Part shown: one piece after another, positions 61,167 to 64,000 of the stretch
Layout: each line of letters opens with the position of its first letter
How positions within the stretch are numbered: position 1 is the stretch's first letter
Assembly (NCBI RefSeq): GCF_025917685.1
Contig: NZ_CP089518.1
Span: 155,001 to 219,000, forward strand
Length of the DNA: 64,000 bases
Source of the DNA: Bacillus cereus
GTDB lineage: Bacteria > Bacillota > Bacilli > Bacillales > Bacillaceae_G
Direction: 5' to 3'
Notes under the pieces: generated by a model
Told to the model about the DNA's origin: nothing
The model's input: only the letters and a program-made list of their open reading frames with translations
Databases searched by the model: none
Position numbers and translations under genes: made by a program

Positions 61167-62099
61167 ATGTTAGTCATAGATCATATTACGAAATCATTTG
61201 GTAAGAAGGAAATCATAAAGAATGTTTCTTTTGAAGTGAAAAAAGGTGAAACATTTGGATTGCTTGGCCCAAATGGGGCAGGAAAATCAACGACGATATC
61301 AATGATTTGCGGATTAATTCCATACGATAGTGGTGATATAAAAGTTGGTGGGAAATCTGTAAAAGAGTATCCATTAGAAGCGAAAAAGAAAATTGGTATT
61401 GTTCCGCAAGACATTGCGCTGTATCCGACACTTTCAGCAAAGGAAAATTTGGTTTTTTGGGGAAAGATGTACGGTTTAAATGGAAAAGTTGCAAAAGAGC
61501 GAGCGGAGGAAGTGTTAGGTTACGTCGGTTTACAGGATCGGGGAAAAGATAAAATTGAAACATTTTCAGGTGGAATGAAAAGGCGTATTAATATTGGTGC
61601 AGCACTTATGCACGAACCGGAGTTATTAATTATGGATGAACCGACAGTCGGGATTGATCCACAATCGAGAAATCATATTTTAGAGACTGTTAAAAAATTA
61701 AATGAAAAAGGTATGACAGTCATTTATACGAGTCATTACATGGAAGAAGTTGAGTATTTATGTGAGCGGATTGCAATCGTTGATCACGGAAAGGTAATTG
61801 CATTAGGAACGAAAAGAGAGCTATGTAATCGCCTGACAGATGGATTTATGGTGAAATTGCAATTAAACCGCTATAGTACGGAACTGCTGCACAAGCTAAA
61901 AGCACTACCCATTGTTGAAAGGATTATTTTTGACGAAGATAATAGCACGATTGATATTGGACTAAATGGTGGGGAGGCTATTGGGACAGTTGTGTCAGCA
62001 GTTGTTGAGAACAAAGCTCAAATTTTAAAACTGGAAGTACAAGAACCGAATTTAGAGGCACTCTTTTTACAATTAACAGGACGTTCACTGCGTGATTAA
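61167..62099 (+). CDS. ABC exporter ATPase, LnrL/YfiL-like
   Basis: A 310-aa ATPase of the DrrA/NatA-type drug export group: Walker A GLLGPNGAGKST, Q-loop VPQDIALYPTLSAKENL, signature FSGGMKRR, Walker B LLIMDEPTVGIDP, H-loop YTSHYMEE. TACAAT at 61126-61131 within the small dyad CTACA-N7-TGTAG (61125-61141) may be its regulated promoter. AAAGGGGCTGAATCAAT precedes the ATG. Pairs with the two permeases that follow. Confidence 0.92.
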   Translation: MLVIDHITKSFGKKEIIKNVSFEVKKGETFGLLGPNGAGKSTTISMICGLIPYDSGDIKVGGKSVKEYPLEAKKKIGIVPQDIALYPTLSAKENLVFWGKMYGLNGKVAKERAEEVLGYVGLQDRGKDKIETFSGGMKRRINIGAALMHEPELLIMDEPTVGIDPQSRNHILETVKKLNEKGMTVIYTSHYMEEVEYLCERIAIVDHGKVIALGTKRELCNRLTDGFMVKLQLNRYSTELLHKLKALPIVERIIFDEDNSTIDIGLNGGEAIGTVVSAVVENKAQILKLEVQEPNLEALFLQLTGRSLRD

Positions 62100-62114
62100 G
62101 GAGGTTAGTGCGAG

Positions 62115-63311
62115 ATGAAAAGTTTCATTATTGCATGGAAAGATTTAAAAATCCGTTTAATTGATCGCCGCGGATTTATGATGATGTTAATTATGCCGCT
62201 TTTATTAACAGCGATTTTAGGTTCAGCGTTAAGTAATGTATTTGATAGTGGTGGACTACCGAAAACAATAATTGGCTATTATCAAGGGGGAACGGATGAG
62301 TTTGCAGATGTCTTTCAAAAAGATGTATTGCAATCTAAAGAAATAAAAGATGATGTGAAAGTAAAGGTAGTTAATTCTCAGGAAGAGCTTGAAGATATGT
62401 TAAAGGAAAAGAAAATCGATGTAGGAATTGTCATCCCAAATAAATGGAGCGAACAAATACAAGATGGAAAATTAAAAGAACCAAAGGTGCTTATAGACCC
62501 ATCAAAAGATATACAAGCGAAAATTGCCGAATCAATGATCCGCTCTTTTTCAGAACGTGTTCAAACAGTCGCAGTATCTACTAAAAGTGTTGTAACAGAA
62601 TTAGCGAAATCTCAGCAGGGTGATGTAGCACAAGTTGCAAAGGAAGTAAGTGGAAGTCTACAGACGATAGCAACTGCAAGTGTGGATAACATCCAAAAAG
62701 GAACGATAGGTAAAAAAACAGTTGCAGCGATGCAATATTATGCAGCAGCAATGTTAGTCATGTTTTTACTATATAACATAACAGTAGGTGCAAAGTCAGT
62801 TGTAACAGAGCAACGAACTGAAACGTTGGCGCGTTTGTTCAGTACACCGACGAGCTCATTTTCAATTTTATTCGGGAAGTTTTTAGGTACATTACTATTT
62901 GCCTGTATACAATTTGGAATATTTATAGTTGCTACACACTTTATGTTTCATGTGGAATGGGGCGAAGACGTGTCTCAAATAGTAGTGTTGGGAATTTCTT
63001 ATGCAATTTGTGTTTCTGGTTTATCTATGTTAATTGCAGCCTTTATTCGTGAGGAAAAAACGGCAGATTTAATGGGGGGAATCGGTATTCAAATACTAGC
63101 TATATTAGGGGGATCAATGTTACCGATTTACGTATTTCCCGATACACTTCAAACAGTTGCGAATATTGCTCCGAATAAATGGGCACTTACGAGCTTCTTA
63201 AATATTATGTCGGGAACATCTTGGGATGTGCTATTCCCTGTCATTTTAAGTTTATGTAGTGCAGGAATTATCTCCGTTATGATTGGAACGTTACGTTTAC
63301 GCACGAGATAG
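62115..63311 (+). CDS. ABC-2 type permease, LnrM/YfiM-like
   Basis: A 398-aa permease: first helix at about 20-42, a large extracytoplasmic domain (about 45-205) and five C-terminal helices. The ABC-2 signature region TLARLFSTPTSSFSILFGKFLGT follows helix 2. AAGGAGGTTAGTGCG precedes the ATG, 15 nt after the ATPase gene. Confidence 0.9.
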   Translation: MKSFIIAWKDLKIRLIDRRGFMMMLIMPLLLTAILGSALSNVFDSGGLPKTIIGYYQGGTDEFADVFQKDVLQSKEIKDDVKVKVVNSQEELEDMLKEKKIDVGIVIPNKWSEQIQDGKLKEPKVLIDPSKDIQAKIAESMIRSFSERVQTVAVSTKSVVTELAKSQQGDVAQVAKEVSGSLQTIATASVDNIQKGTIGKKTVAAMQYYAAAMLVMFLLYNITVGAKSVVTEQRTETLARLFSTPTSSFSILFGKFLGTLLFACIQFGIFIVATHFMFHVEWGEDVSQIVVLGISYAICVSGLSMLIAAFIREEKTADLMGGIGIQILAILGGSMLPIYVFPDTLQTVANIAPNKWALTSFLNIMSGTSWDVLFPVILSLCSAGIISVMIGTLRLRTR

Positions 63312-63322
63312 GAGGGGAAATG

Positions 63323-64000
63323 ATGAAGAAGGTTTGGGCACTTTGTTGGCTAGAATTAAAACAAATTTTAATAAAGCCACAAAGTTATATACTTATGTTT
63401 GGAATGCCTATTATTTTCACACTTATTTTCGGTGGACTTTTAGGTGGAAGCGGGAATGAGAAAGTAAATATTAGTTTAGTAGATAAAGATGGTTCTGTAT
63501 TATCTGGTAAGTATTATGAGGAAATAAAGAAAAGTGATTTAATTTCTATAGAAAAGGTAACGTATAGGGAAGGGACACAGAGGATCGAAGACAAGAAATC
63601 ATCTGGTATAATCATCATTCCGAAAGATTTTCAAAAGAGTATGCTAGATGGAAAAGTAGAAAATATTCAATTTCAAGCCAGTGCTGATTTTACGGGTGGA
63701 ACTTCTGTAGAGCAAGTATTGGCAAGTGTGTTAAAAAAGATGGAGATAGAAGTTAGTGCAGCAAGAGAGTTTGAAAAGAAAAGTAACACTTCGTGGGAAA
63801 CGATGTATAAAGAAATCTATACAAAAGTAGAACCTGTTTCGATTCAAAAAGAATCAATTTTACATGATGATCAAAAGTTAAATAACGTTACAGGACGAGC
63901 GGCAGGTTTTTCGATTCTATTCGTTATGATTGTCATGTTAAGTGCCACGGGAACTATCTTGAAAGCTAGGCAACTTGGTGTTTGGTCTCGTTTATTAGGA
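63323..64000 (+). CDS. ABC-2 type permease, LnrN/YfiN-like (partial)
   Basis: The 5' part of a second permease: 226 codons up to the window end. It has the same plan as its neighbour: first helix at about 20-40 (SYILMFGMPIIFTLIFGGLL), an extracytoplasmic domain, then helix 2 near residue 195 (AAGFSILFVMIVMLSATG). GGAGGGG precedes the start; the second of two adjacent in-frame ATGs (63320, 63323) is better spaced. Two permeases plus one ATPase fit the heteromeric Lnr exporter. Confidence 0.88.
   Translation, partial: MKKVWALCWLELKQILIKPQSYILMFGMPIIFTLIFGGLLGGSGNEKVNISLVDKDGSVLSGKYYEEIKKSDLISIEKVTYREGTQRIEDKKSSGIIIIPKDFQKSMLDGKVENIQFQASADFTGGTSVEQVLASVLKKMEIEVSAAREFEKKSNTSWETMYKEIYTKVEPVSIQKESILHDDQKLNNVTGRAAGFSILFVMIVMLSATGTILKARQLGVWSRLLG

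Overview
The window comes from a low-GC Firmicute, almost certainly a member of the Bacillus cereus group. It opens in the 3' end of a 23S rRNA gene, followed by 5S rRNA and nine tRNA genes (Asn-Thr-Glu-Val-Tyr-Gln-Lys-Gly-Ala). It continues with glxK, rocF, cdaA-cdaR-glmM, the glmS ribozyme and glmS. Shine-Dalgarno sequences are strong, codon use is AT-rich, and nearly every unit ends in an intrinsic terminator.

Region 1-10.2 kb is core genome: rRNA/tRNA cluster, glycerate kinase, arginase, the c-di-AMP cyclase and its regulator, and the first two steps of amino-sugar synthesis. Just past glmS, at the classical Tn7 attachment position, lies a short decayed reading frame resembling the start of TnsA. 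It is followed by an S9 peptidase in which Tyr occupies the expected catalytic His position, and by another gene fragment. This looks like the scar of an old Tn7-type insertion.

Region 12.7-25.2 kb holds a DoxX membrane protein under a palindromic operator, an ECF sigma/anti-sigma pair, an SDR, the metNIQ methionine importer with a SAM riboswitch, an oxidoreductase, an FAD oxidase coupled to a half-size MFS protein, a large membrane protein and a Bcr/CflA drug exporter. Region 25.4-38.3 kb is dominated by peptide uptake: a five-gene Opp-type operon behind a second SAM riboswitch and two tandem OppA paralogues, one behind a third SAM riboswitch. Three separate S-boxes therefore tie methionine and peptide import to SAM level. 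A TetR/ABC-2 permease pair sits between them.

Region 38.4-49 kb carries an aldo/keto reductase with a pyrroline-5-carboxylate reductase, GlcU, a modA-modB pair (no modC seen) facing its probable regulator across a 10-bp-phased iteron array, a LysR/EamA divergent pair, a PlsC-type acyltransferase and a LacI regulator.

The most unusual content lies between 44.0 and 56.8 kb: very small peptide genes, mostly too short for routine gene calling. Three near-identical two-peptide cassettes, one decayed cassette, a single-peptide unit, a three-peptide unit and a YxeA-like gene share one promoter design: TTAC-N6-GTAA-N7-GTAA-N7-CGATAGT-N19-TAYAAT. Eight copies keep the same spacing. Its core TTACA-N4-TGTAA resembles what I recall for BceR/YxdJ-type regulators of antimicrobial-peptide responses. 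One locus is a bidirectional promoter around a shared palindrome, with a possible ~100-nt structured RNA on one side.

The right end (56.8-64 kb) looks like antibiotic defence: an ABC-F ribosome-protection-type gene behind a 44-codon leader ORF and terminator, then a histidine kinase, response regulator, ABC ATPase and two ABC-2 permeases in the order of the B. subtilis lnrJKLMN linearmycin-resistance genes. The last permease runs off the window.
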